Assembly (NCBI GenBank): GCA_002633005.1
Contig: NMRA01000037.1
Span: forward strand, 592,703-656,702
Direction: 5' to 3'
From: Phoronis australis
Lineage: Eukaryota > Phoronida > Phoronidae
DNA: 64,000 bases
The position numbers and the translations under genes are program-made. Positions 10,752-29,846 of the stretch are shown in pieces. The notes beneath the pieces are model-generated. The model did no database searches and was not told the origin of the DNA. It saw only the letters and a program-made list of their open reading frames with translations. Position 1 is the first letter of the stretch; each line of letters starts with the position of its first letter.

Positions 10752-13250
10752 ATGTCAAACTGTTTGCTAAAAAATCTGCCTTAAGTGTACATTTTTATTT
10801 GTTTATTTGTTTTTTTTTGATAAAAGTATGGGAAAATGTAGACTTTTTAATTTAATGCCTTGCCAATTTCTAACCTGGAAGAATCCTGCAAATGTACTCT
10901 CAACGTAACAATTACTATCGTGTCCTAATCCATTCCTCATCAATATGTTTCACTTCATCTCACCATTTCTATTTAGCAATACTTCCAAAAAAGGTAAATT
11001 CAGTTATTTTTCAAGAACCGTGCTGACCTTTCCAGGGTTAATACTGAAATCAAATTTGATTGGTCAAATGGATTAAACAGAACCAGTCATAACTTCCCTA
11101 AATTACATAAAGTGACCCAAATTGGTGAAATATATTCATCTAAACAGTACAGAATATTTTTAAAATTCAATTTAACTTCAGTTTTGGGGATAGATTCAGT
11201 CTATTTTCTTCAAAAATAATTCTGTAACACGTTTTCTACCTTGTGGTGGTGCTGTGATCAGTTTCATTTTTAAAAAAATAATATTTTGCATTAAACTAAT
11301 TGTTTATTGAAGGCTGCAGTGCATCAAAACCGTTTAGAATACGAGTATGCTCTTTTTGGATGGTCACTAACACAACGCCTCTCAATTCCTATATTATTTG
11401 ACAGGAATGAAATTGGTTTAAATTTCCTTGAAATTTAATTGTCCAATTTAATTTTGTTTAATTAAAAATGCACATGATCATTTTTATCATATGGTGCGCA
11501 ACTTAAGCTTGTGAAAACATTGATATCACTTGGGGAAAAAGAATACATATAACCTCAAATATTTTTGAATAAATGATGAAATACTCTGAAAAAACTAGGT
11601 TTCTGGTTTTTGCTGTTTTTGAATTCATTTGTTACACCAATTTCATTTTTAGAATTGTTTTGAAATATTTTGGAACAAAAGAAATATTTTCACCGAACCA
11701 TGGTAATTCTTGAAGGGTTTTGTCGTTTAAAAGTGGTTTGGTGACGATGTCATGTTGTTAACCTACTTGTAAAGGACTCTCTATCTTGTTTTAGCAACAC
11801 AGTAAGCTATGGATTCCTAAATATAGTTGTCTAAACTTGATATTTTTTGTGGCCTGAAATTTTTGGAAGCTATTTGCTGAAAAAAGGCTATCTTTGAGGC
11901 TGTAGAAATTGAATAACTGGAGAGCCACCTAAACAAAGGGTATTTTTGTATTCCTTCTCAGAAATGTATGCAACTCTGGCCTTAAGCAATGTTGTTATGT
12001 TTTTTCCTGTTTTGTCATTGTAAAAATCAATTCCATTTATTTTCGTGTTGCCATTTTTCACTTAATTGTAAAGTAAGGCAGGGGAATCTCAGACCCCTGT
12101 TACTTACTCCTTGGAACTGGGAAAATAAAGAAATGAAAAATGTCTATTTTGTGTGTGCTGTGCTATCTTATAACCACTAAAAATAAGGCGGACAGAACAC
12201 CTTTCATAACCTGAGTCTTTCCCTCTCATGTTCTCTATTTCAAATTTTGTGGTATTTTGTTTCAGTTGGTGGTTTCATTTCATGTTCTAACTTTTTTTCT
12301 GCAGGCAAAAATATAACACTTAAAACTGAATTCCCTTCACTGAGTATAAAGTACAAAAACTTCATTTATAAAAAATATACTATACAAGTTTCCTTTCCAA
12401 CGTTGAATATCTGTTGGCGTCACAAAACCCTAAAGAAAATTACAGTGCCAACTGGTCCTTCAAAATTTTGACTTTTTCAATTCACTGGTTATCTCCACTA
12501 CTCAATAGTGGAACTGATTCTGTTGTGGCAATTAAGACATTCACGCTCAATGCAATACTGAAAATTAGATCAGTTTTTTGTTAAAAAGCCATAGAAGAGT
12601 CCTGGGGGAAGAGTTCACTTTCACAAAATCCCGTTCTAGATACAACTCTTCGTTCCATATTAATTTATAGATATTCTATGTATTTGTGACATTTAGAGGA
12701 TGTTCAGACACTGAAAGAGAGAAATAGACATTAGGTCTTAATGAGCATGCCCACTTTCATAATCATAAATATTACTCGTCAAGAAACTGTGGAGAATATG
12801 TCAACTCAGTCGACATGGAGAGCCGCATAATGTGCTGCTATTGAAAATATTGAGAGTCTCTTTTGATTACATTCACGAAGCCCGTTTTTAATGAGCAGCA
12901 AACAGGGTCATGCTGCACTTGTTTGCGCGACAATCTTGTTACCCCCTCCATTTGTCAGTCTTTGCAGTATTTCACACCTGCTGTGTACCATTGCATATTT
13001 GACTAGCTTTTGCTCTGTGGTGGTATTACTGTGTCATTTTATTTCCACTTGATGAAACAAGTATTTTCGAAATATCGTTTGTCGTCTCTTGGTCAGTTTC
13101 TTTACCAATGTTCTGACGATACGAACGGAATGAAATAAAGATTGTTAACAGCAACAAGTGTCATGGATCGATCCAATTTTGCATAATCGTAGCTATGTTT
13201 AGAAGTTGCCTTACAATATACTTTTGGCCTATGATAGTAGTGACAGCAAG

Positions 13251-13302
13251 CAAGTTTTTGACACACAACTTTTTGACACTCAAGTTTTTGACACTCAAGT
13301 TT
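13251..13302. repeat. 15-bp short tandem repeat
   Basis: About three and a half copies of caagtttttgacact, with one unit reading caactttttgacact and a final partial unit. Confidence 0.8.
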
Positions 13303-15062
13303 GGCAAATGATATGTCAATGTCAGTTAGCCTTTAGCCCTTCTCCCTGGAACAAAGCTGTATGAATTACAAATATTTATTGTGTAACATTGTTACAAATT
13401 CATTTTTGTTGGTTAATACTTGTGCTTATGATTATGAGCTGATTTGCACGGTACTCAATTTAAACAAACATCAATACTAATTGCAACAAAAAATCAGCTG
13501 ATGCCACTGTGTAAGTGTAAAAACGGGAAAATCAGCTGAAGATGTTTGTGACATTAATAACTCATAACATGTCTTAATTATCTTGTGAATGTTTNGTTAG
13601 TGCTTGTGTCCCGAGGTCCGCGACATGCGCAACGCGCTCTAACGGGAGTTGGCAGTTCCTATCTATAGTCTATGGTATAACCACCATAAAAAATCGCCAG
13701 ACGCCTGCGTTCCGCAGACCCGCCCAAGAAAATCGCGAGGACGCAAGACTTCGTGAGATAGCATCATACATTTCACTCGAAGTACGCGATAGCACTAGCT
13801 TTACTCGCTAAATTTTCGAGTCAATGGAACACAGCTTACGTCGCCAAGTTTTCGGTGATGTCACCGCAAGTTTACGCGTCCCAAAATGCATTTCGGGAAG
13901 ATAACAGTAGCATCGTCGATGAGATTCCACAAATTTGAACTCCTAAAATGCCCGAAACTCACAAACATTTGTACAACGGTTTGTCAGAGTTAAACTGAGA
14001 TGCACCTTCAATTATTTTCCAACTGAACTTACGTTTTATTTGACACTTGCAAGCGAGTCTTACGTGTCTATCCAAATCCACCATCCAGATAAACACCCAA
14101 CCCTGAATTTTCAAAAATTTCAGACGTGGTCAATCCAAGACGTTCTTTTGTAAGAATCGTCATTCACATAATCTGTATAGTGGAGATTAAATCCCTGCGA
14201 ATGCTTTTGGGCGGGACCCTCACTACGCTGCGCGAACTTAACGCCCTGAACTTTTAAGGGGCCACAAAGCTGGAGTAATACATGACCAAGTAAACTGTAC
14301 TAGGCAGACCAATAATTATCCACACACCTATTTTCCAGTGTTTCGCACCTGCGCCTTTAGGTCCAAGCTCTCGCCCATAATAATAATCAAAACAATAAAT
14401 CTCGCCTACGCCACCGACCTCACCTTTCCTCTTCGCAACTGTGTTGCTGCCCAATTGTTTGTTGCAATTTTCTGTCGAACACTTCCGACAATAATTTACT
14501 CGCAGTGTGGAAACGACTTACGTTCACTGTTATGCTAACAAACATTTATTAAGGTGAGACAATATTTTTAGCAATCATTCTATTACTCTAGTCGCATTTT
14601 TTCAAAGACCAGATCTCCATCCCTGACGTGGGGAGCCAACTAAATTTTCGGCGATTATACGACCGTTATTTGTCGGCGTGCTAAACTCTCCAACTACACA
14701 AAAATATTGGAGTAATGCGCCAGAGCAATTAAGACACAAGACTCGCATGCGCTAGTTTGGGAGTCAAATGATATGTCAGGGTTGGCTGGTACCCACAGAG
14801 TCGGCGATGGTCACTGACCACAAGTTTCTTGCCACCGGCCCTACATAATGCATTAAATAGACTATGCAAAATTACAATAGCATAATGCTGAAAACAGCGG
14901 GTAATCGCGAGCCCTGTTGAAACACATCGTATTATCACAGGCTAAACGGAGTGAAAGGCCAAGTCGTTCTCTTGTGAGGCCACTTTGAGTTATGCAATTT
15001 TGGAGTTAAAGCTGACCCCAGGCACCCAGGTAGAGTTCAATAGCTGTCTTGCAAGTAGAAAC

Positions 15063-15165
15063 ATCTAGCCAAAATCTCGTGTTCTTATTAAAATAGGCTA
15101 CAAATGCTCACGTAATCGCACGAAGTCTTGCTTAATAGTGACACCCTGGCGTAGTAGGTCCTAGC
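15063..15165. repeat. Direct repeat, first copy (second at 15507-15600)
   Basis: Shares with 15507-15600 the ordered words tcgtgttct / cacgtgttct, ttaaaata, cacgtaatc, cgaagtcttgctt, and ggtcctagc. The two copies are about 440 bp apart in the same direction and have diverged by roughly a fifth. Nature unknown. Confidence 0.55.
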
Positions 15166-15506
15166 TTTATTGTACTCTGCACCGGTGTACGGGGAAAAGG
15201 GACATTACTCGTAACAGGGAAAAAATGACATTATATATCCTGATAATTAAGATTCGTCTGTCTACATTTGTCGGGAGAGTTAGATGCAAAAGTGAAAGCA
15301 GACAACATCCCGGACACCGCCCCCTCCGTTTAGCCAAAACGGCTAATAAAACAATGGAAAATAGAGAGAGATCACGATACTTAATTTCATTACTATTCTT
15401 CTGCCCATTGTTTGTGACACAGAATTCTCTCTTGCCTCAACTTCTAAAAAGCTGGATCTGAAGTGCGTTCAGTAGACGTTAGGACCTACGCTAGGACCTA
15501 GGTAAA

Positions 15507-15600
15507 ACCTAGTCAAAGTCACGTGTTCTCATTAAAAATACACGGCAATAGTCACGTAATCTCGCGAAGTCTTGCTTTTTAGCGAGGTCCTAGCGTTACT
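15507..15600. repeat. Direct repeat, second copy
   Basis: Second copy of the 15063-15165 block. It overlaps an open minus-strand frame (15532-15852) that has no recognisable domain, and the repeat content argues against that frame being a gene. Confidence 0.55.
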
Positions 15601-16783
15601 GAACGGGAGGCTGGTCTCCATAGGTACACGGTCAAGAGTACAGTTAGTCATGATATTACTGGGAGGCGTTTTGTAAGGCTTGAATTGTTCCCTTATATTT
15701 TCTCGTAAACATCGAACTTGGCTCACGCGGTGGGTGAATGACTGACAGCCACCGGGAGTCCATGAACAAAAAGTTCTCATTGCCCAACGTGACACATCAC
15801 CTGGTGTTCCCCACGTTATTGTGAAATAAACGCGGTAAGTGTTGTGACTCAAATGTTCTGTTGTTGCCGTTTAGTATGGGTGATTTTTAAACGAAAACGT
15901 GGGACAAATGGTTGCGTACATGTCCTGCATCGTAGATGGAGTGGTCAATAGTATTTTAAAGGGGAATCCCCTTATTCCGATGACGAAATTTTCACTTTGC
16001 ATTGTGATTGGTTTTAACATTTAACTTGAGACCCCTATTTCAGCATAATTTGGTATGATTCGCAGTGCAAATTCGCGTATAAAATGGGCCTCACACGCTC
16101 AGATTACGGATTCTACAGGGTTTCCTTGCTATCTGGTAAGTCTCACCATTTTGACTCTATGGGGTCTAGTTTCTCAACTCTTAACTTTAGGATCAACTTT
16201 AGCTTACAAATTCTTCATTTGCTTGGCTTTGGTGACTTAGGCGATTTCGGAGGCGTCCAAACTAATTGAGGTTTCCATGGAAACAGAAGCTGCTAATGAT
16301 GTATTGCAAGTTTGCAGATTTGTATTTTATGTTTAACGCATAATAAACTAATTATATATGTCTACTTCTCTCATGTTTCACTCACTATTAAGTTGTCACC
16401 ATGGATCTCTCGTATGCGATACGAACGAATGAGAAAGTTCATAACGATGCAATTATTTTTTTCGGCTTCGAACAGTCGAAATTTAGATACTCAGTAGATT
16501 GGTGCTGGTCGCTCTACCGATTCCAGTTACATTTGGTGCCGGTGGCCCGGAAGAACCCGTGGTGATAATTTTTACTTACTTCCAGAACTTCCCTATCTCT
16601 AATTAAGTTCGCATCCTAGTATGACGAATGGAACAGAAACTTTTTCTTGTCTTGACCAAGACGCCGGGTGTATGACTGGCTACGGTACTATCGCCAATCG
16701 ATGATTACCTCTTAATTAACACCTGCTGATGAAATGTTTTAAGAAATATTTTTCATTTTTTATTCGAATATTCCGTAGGGAAG

Positions 16784-17044
16784 TTGAGCTTGTCTAGTAA
16801 TTCATTGTTCGGTATGTTCCGCATGATTCTGGTTCCGGTTTTTTGTAATCCAGTATTTTTCTTTGCAATTCAAACACTTAGTAGCTTGGTAGTATTATTC
16901 CTTAAATCCATGATTGTTCGAGCGGTAATTTACTCTGATTATTTTCTCTGGTTACTCGTGGTCCTTGCTTGTTTTGTTCTGATTTACGCAGTGGCCAATT
17001 TCGTGGAAAGGGTTGCACAATATTTAACTCCTGTCAGGCGTTAA
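16784..17044 (+). CDS. Hydrophobic 86-residue ORF, uncertain
   Basis: Starts MSLSSNSLFG. Residues about 10-45 form one long or two adjacent hydrophobic segments (ILVPVFCNPVFFFAIQ, then SLVVLFLKSMIV), and residues 52-73 form another (FLWLLVVLACFVLIYAV), ending in a basic tail YLTPVRR. The layout suggests a small membrane protein. It lies 370 bp upstream of a broken retroelement gag on the same strand, so it may be part of that element or chance. I do not recognise the family. There is no splice or promoter evidence. Confidence 0.25.
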   Translation: MSLSSNSLFGMFRMILVPVFCNPVFFFAIQTLSSLVVLFLKSMIVRAVIYSDYFLWLLVVLACFVLIYAVANFVERVAQYLTPVRR

Positions 17045-17414
17045 AAATACATAGACCCCAGAGCCTTTGACCACCAAGACGTAAACAATATGATTGTTGG
17101 GAATGTTCACCATTCTCCGAACAACCCCTTACTGACGCACCATGACCGCAGTGTGAGAACGTATGTTGACGAATTACGACCAGCTTGACATTGTCTTCAG
17201 CCTAGCCAAATGACTCCAAAGGGAGCGAGGAGTGGGTTGTTTCATTGAGCAGTTCGAACTTGTTTCTGGATGGAATACAGTGTAATTTTACTTGGCCACC
17301 GAAAAAGCGATTCAGTAATTGTGGGTTAAACGACTGGCACTCAGTGTTTTGTCGGAAATTGCGGAAGACTGAGGAATTAGCCGATTATTAATCTCTCAAA
17401 TACCTTTTTGACAC

Positions 17415-18337
17415 AGATTCAATGACCCCGAGCGGACACCTGTGAGTTTCCTCGCGCAAACGGGACAACGGAGAAAGGGCGGCAGATTTTGGGCGGATCT
17501 GGCTGCGAAGGCTTACCATAGCCTTGATAATTTCTCTGGGAAACTTTTAATTATTGAACAGCTCATTTCGGGATTGGGCGATGAGTTAATGAAACGCCAT
17601 GTTCAATTCAATCCCCACAACCACGGACACCGCCATTATGATAGCTGTAGCAGTGGTGTTTGAGGCGTTTGAGGGTTCTCAAACGTTGAGGAAACCCGCT
17701 GACGGAGATCGCGTCATGGCCATTGGGGCCCGGAGCGCAAAATGCTCGATTCAGTAGAATGGAAAGAGAACGACGAGACTTGCAAGCCGAGCTAGGGTGC
17801 TTTCGCAAGGTACTAGACGTAACCTGTTTTTCGTGTATTGAAATCGCCAACAACAACAAGTTACAACAACAACAACAACAGTCGTCGCCTGGAGATGGCT
17901 CACATCAATCAGCTAGCATGGTCGCCAAACTAGTTTGGACTTAATCCGAGACCGGGGTTTCAGTCGGATGTTGATTCATTAGCAGGTTGTCTGTTTGTGA
18001 ATGTAGATAGTAAGGAATTTGAAGCATTGTATATGATGGTGTGTCGGCACTGACAATTATTTCTAGATCTGTGTTCCACCAGTTGAATGACTTGGGTTCG
18101 CGAGACTTGCGCGCCATTTCCCGCCAAAATATTATTGATGCTAGCGGTAACGTGATCAGAGATTATGGTGAGATAGAAATTATTATGGGTTTGGATTGCT
18201 GCACGCTTTCAAATTTTCTTAACAAAGATATCTTATCGGTCAGGGGGCGAGAATTTCTTCTGCACCATATAGAAATGTTCGTTTCAGCAGGGTTGTCATC
18301 CCGAGGGTTGAGCGTTCTGAGATTATTCCTTCAGTAG
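17415..18337 (+). pseudogene. Broken gag and aspartic-protease region of a Ty3-type retroelement
   Basis: 17415-17590 reads FNDPERTPVSFLAQ, LAAKAYHSLDNFSGK and IEQLISGLGDELMKRHVQF, the pattern of the C-terminal half of a Ty3/gypsy capsid (LAxxAYPxL, L-E-Q-F-xxGL-D-xxLxxxV). A frame change follows, then DTAIMIAVAVVFEAFEGSQ at 17628-17690. A (CAA)n tract at about 17848-17881 gives a Gln run. 18000-18337 reads SKEFEALY, a frame break, SALTIISRSVFHQLND, IIDASGNVIRDYGEIEI and GREFLLHH, the order of a retropepsin; the expected Asp-Thr-Gly has decayed to a frame-broken Tyr-Asp-Gly, so the protease is dead. No reverse transcriptase or LTR is visible nearby. Confidence 0.6.
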
Positions 18338-18338
18338 G

Positions 18339-18838
18339 CTCAGTAAATTCGGAAGAGCGTGGCGTAGGGCCGAGTGGTGTCGTAAATGACCTAAACCAAA
18401 AAGTTGTGGAAGTCCAGTGGTCCAGTTACAGCAAATAAAAAACCGCACGGAGACCCGTTTACGGCCGTTTAATGATTAGAAGGATACCAAACTCGGTTTT
18501 TTTCTTATTAACAGATACTTAAAATGACATTGCCATCTATTTCTCCCTAAGGGAGTTACACAACAACTGTAGCGAAAGACTGTCCACCAAGAAAGTAGTA
18601 TAGTAAGAGGTTTTGGACGCCCGTTTGGGAGGGTCTCGGTCCAAGGTCATCCATGTGAAAGGAAAAGGTCAAAGGTCACGTGGGATAACTGCAATCGGAA
18701 GGAACACCATCCGCCTACCGGACGGAAGTGTCAATGACGTCACACCTCATGACGTGATGAGCCTCGTTAGAGAGGCACCTCGATATACGTTTTGCGGCTC
18801 CTAGCAACGGATCGAGAATCGAAACGTACAAAAGGGGG
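18339..18838. other. Gene-free stretch with a diverged dispersed repeat
   Basis: 18477-18580 resembles 7311-7493: both have a gataccaaac word, a run of T, ttattaa, a cattgccatc / cattcccatc word, and then caacaactgtag / caataactgtag. A palindromic tgacgtca (CRE-like) sits at about 18735. No gene recognised. Confidence 0.4.
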
Positions 18839-19162
18839 ATGACGCTGCTGAATAGAACAAAACTTATTTCGTGTGCGCCAGGTGTCGTCGTTGTATATTG
18901 TTTGTTGTGTCTCATATATCAAAAACAAAGGCGTATACAAAAGGGGATAACCACCCAACTCAACAACAGATGTCGCGTAAAGTCTAATCCAGGCCCCGAC
19001 GGTACTAAGCGAATCGTACTCATAATACTAATAATAAGAAGCGACCAGCTAACACAGAACATAAAACTGATAGCGTTTAATCGTCTATTAATGACAAACC
19101 AACACTACAAAAATCATCATTCGAATACACTACAAAAATCATCAGGACGTTCAGGAAAGTAG
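18839..19162 (+). pseudogene. Truncated 5' end of a non-LTR retroelement-like ORF with a decayed 2A motif
   Basis: An open frame of 107 codons starts MTLLNRTKL, has a hydrophobic segment (VVVVYCLLCLIY), and then CRVKSNPGPDGTKR. NPGP is the invariant core of 2A translational-recoding peptides, which are known at the N-termini of CR1-like retrotransposon proteins in sea urchin and lancelet. Active 2A sequences have Asp-(Val/Ile)-Glu-X before NPGP. Here the residues are Arg-Val-Lys-Ser, so the acidic residues are gone and the site is probably inactive. No endonuclease or reverse transcriptase follows. Assignment is by motif and could be coincidence. Confidence 0.4.
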
Positions 19163-19708
19163 TCTATAGCAAATTTATCAAATGTCGGAATTATATGTTC
19201 AAAGGTCCAGTGGTGACGCCGTCGTGGAACACTCGTCTTTTGGAATAAAAGTAGGTGAACGCGCACCTCTCTTGCAGGTAGGTATACATGGTGTTGGAAA
19301 TAGTCTGATCAACTAAGAGAGAAAAGAAACTTTTCATGTTCACCCGAGAATTAATTACTAACAGCATACAACATTGAATCAAGACGGATGAATGCGAAGT
19401 GTGACGTCAAGTTTTCGTTCACAAATATAAACAAAGCACCGTCTGAGCTTTGGCAAATCTTACATAATCATCGTGTAAAGTTTGGGAAGACCCAAACACT
19501 TGGCATACACGCGTCGCAAATAAATGATCGTCTATATATTATCAGGTGCTACGTAACGTGTACATAAAGACCTCGAACGCCGGCGATATAGTAAACGGAA
19601 TAGAGATGGCCGATTATACAAACTTTATGGGTTATTACACGGTTGTATTTGCCATTTGACGCTAATTTTGTGGTATAAACGACAATATTTCTATTTTCAG
19701 ACATCGCA

Positions 19709-27850
<8,142 letters not shown>

Positions 27851-28653
27851 AGACCACAGACGCTTACAGAGGACATGGCGAAAGGAGCGGACCTTATGTT
27901 ATGTACACTTCCTACTTCTACCGTTGCCACTCAATGACACGAAAAGCGGAATAGCGATCTTCGTCTTTCAATTCTCTTTGTAAACCGTAACCTAACGAGT
28001 TTGCCAATTATTTCGTTCATCTTTCCATGGTTTATTTTTTATTTTCGATAGTTATGGTTGGTGAAACGTTTTGAGCTACTGTCATTGTTATAAAAATTAA
28101 TACAAGTTTACAGAGAACTTCCCAGTATTGCATTTAGTTTCCCGTGGTCAGGGTTATCAGACGTCGAGCACAAAACCTAAGACAAATTCCTCAAAATACA
28201 CACCACTGAAAATTGCAGTCTTCGCTTTCTGTCAAAAACTTTTGGCTCTTGTTACCAGCTGTTGTAAAACTGGTCTCATTTGCTCCGAAGATTAGAAGTG
28301 GTTTCAGGCTGAGCTTGTGAAGAACAGACAGTTCTTTGGTATTTCAGACCAGGATAGGTACCTTGTGCGTCCTTGGCCCATGCCAAATAATGCTTTTTTC
28401 ACAAAAAATACCCAAGTGTTTCGCACGAAGGCACATGCCTTAGACTTCACTTGTAGGGTGCCATTATACATCGCTTAAACAGCTGACGTTTGATTGAATA
28501 CCTCAATGTCAGTGTTTTGTCTAGTTTTACTCGTGTATTTCGAAACTTTGTTCCTTGATTTTACTGAAGTGTTTCCCAAGATAACGCGCATGCCCAATTC
28601 CTGATACGGACGAACACATGCAGCTTCAAATTTTAGCCCATGGACCTATGAAT
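27851..28653. other. Gene-free stretch downstream of transgelin
   Basis: No exon recognised. Apart from the AATAAA overlapping the stop codon there is no clear poly(A) signal. Confidence 0.4.
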
Positions 28654-28759
28654 CAGTGGCGGATCTAGGATATCACAAGGGGGGCCAAAATTTTGTCCGG
28701 CTGTAAGCATTTGCGCAAACCACGATTGTAGATGCGTAGAGCACCGAATTGGGGGGGGG
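28654..28759 (+). repeat. CAGTGGCGGATC-family element running into the assembly gap
   Basis: Begins cagtggcggatctaggatat and follows the same sequence as the inverse of 1-121 (ttttgtccggctg, gcatttgcgcaaa, tgtagatgcg), ending in a G run at the gap. Confidence 0.75.
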
Positions 28760-29117
28760 NNNNNNNNNNNNNNNNNNNNNNNNNNNNNNNNNNNNNNNNN
28801 NNNNNNNNNNNNNNNNNNNNNNNNNNNNNNNNNNNNNNNNNNNNNNNNNNNNNNNNNNNNNNNNNNNNNNNNNNNNNNNNNNNNNNNNNNNNNNNNNNNN
28901 NNNNNNNNNNNNNNNNNNNNNNNNNNNNNNNNNNNNNNNNNNNNNNNNNNNNNNNNNNNNNNNNNNNNNNNNNNNNNNNNNNNNNNNNNNNNNNNNNNNN
29001 NNNNNNNNNNNNNNNNNNNNNNNNNNNNNNNNNNNNNNNNNNNNNNNNNNNNNNNNNNNNNNNNNNNNNNNNNNNNNNNNNNNNNNNNNNNNNNNNNNNN
29101 NNNNNNNNNNNNNNNNN
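28760..29117. other. Assembly gap of 358 N
   Basis: Unknown bases. Open frames that cross it are meaningless. The gap starts in a poly-G run inside a repeat. Confidence 1.
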
Positions 29118-29377
29118 TTACCACTACAACACCACGATTTCTTACCACACTTTTAATCGAGTTAACAATTACTCCCTCATCGGGGCTCATAATACACCGG
29201 AAGAGGTCAATTAGTGGAAAGGTCATCAAAAAATTAATGTGTAATTTCTCCTACAATTTTAAAGAATTCCTTTTCATATTGGTAAACGGGTTGCTGTCAG
29301 TAACTTCCCATAATAATTCCAGTAATACGCACGCGCAGAGTCCGTTATTGTCACTCCGTGACAATTATCTTTCTAGT

Positions 29378-29457
29378 TGTTTTATTGTTGAGCGCCGTCT
29401 GGCAGGTTTGTTCAAAAACACAAAATACTAAACAAGAAGCCATACAACTACGGAACA
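29378..29457 (-). repeat. 3' LTR (80 bp)
   Basis: On + reads tgttttattgttgagcgccg to ctacggaaca. The minus strand contains AATAAA close to its end, as a retroelement poly(A) signal would. Preceded on the minus strand by the purine tract. Confidence 0.85.
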
Positions 29458-29467
29458 TCTCCCCTCC
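29458..29467 (-). other. Polypurine tract
   Basis: ggaggggaga on the minus strand directly abuts the 3' LTR, the standard position for plus-strand DNA priming in LTR retroelements. Confidence 0.75.
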
Positions 29468-29846
29468 GAGGTTTAACCCGTTTCGAAACGGTTGCCTTGT
29501 CTGGCCACTGGGGCTGAAGTTGATTGGGCATGGTCGGGATGTCAGGTCGGAGTTCGCGACCCATTAACAACTTGGACGGACTAAAACCAGTCGCTGAAAC
29601 TGGTGTGGACCTATAGCTTAACAAAGCCATCGCGGGATCGTTCTGTTGCAATATTTTATCAGCAATTGCAACACCACTCTTTCCGCTTGACCATTAGTCT
29701 GTGGGTTGTGAGGACTAACTGTGGTAAGAACAATACCATGCTCTGCAGCAAAACGCCTCATTGCTTCAGAATCAAACGGTGGACCATTGTCCGATACAAT
29801 TTCCTCTGGGATTCCAAAGCGCGCGAGCATTGCCTTTTCTTCTGCA
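29468..29846 (-). pseudogene. Integrase core, second half
   Basis: Two frames on the minus strand: KAMLARFGIPEEIVSDNGPP then FDSEAMRRFAAEHGI, SPHNPQTNGQAERV (core region with the DNGP and N-x-QAE motifs), then a frame change into DPAMALLSYRSTPVSATG and FSPSKLLMGRELRPDIP. The C-terminal domain is missing: the frame runs almost straight into the polypurine tract. Confidence 0.8.

Larger units (their letters stand above)
10752..16783. other. AT-rich gene-free stretch
   Basis: No exon or RNA gene recognised. It is rich in long A and T runs up to about 13 kb, then becomes more CpG-rich near 13.6-13.9 kb. Contained repeats are listed separately (13251-13302; 15063-15165 with 15507-15600). A single N at 13595 probably marks a contig join. 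Confidence 0.4.

Noticed and set aside
15532-15852. 106-codon minus frame
   Set aside because: It overlaps a direct repeat (15507-15600) and has no motif.
16784-17044. Reading the hydrophobic ORF as a retroviral envelope gene
   Set aside because: An envelope gene would lie after pol, be several hundred codons long and have a signal and furin-like site; none of this is seen.
17848-17881. (CAA)n as a functional polyglutamine tract
   Set aside because: It sits in a frame-broken gag relic, so it has no live protein context.
28633-29229. Long open frames of 135-198 codons on both strands around 28.7-29.2 kb
   Set aside because: They consist almost wholly of N bases in the assembly gap.
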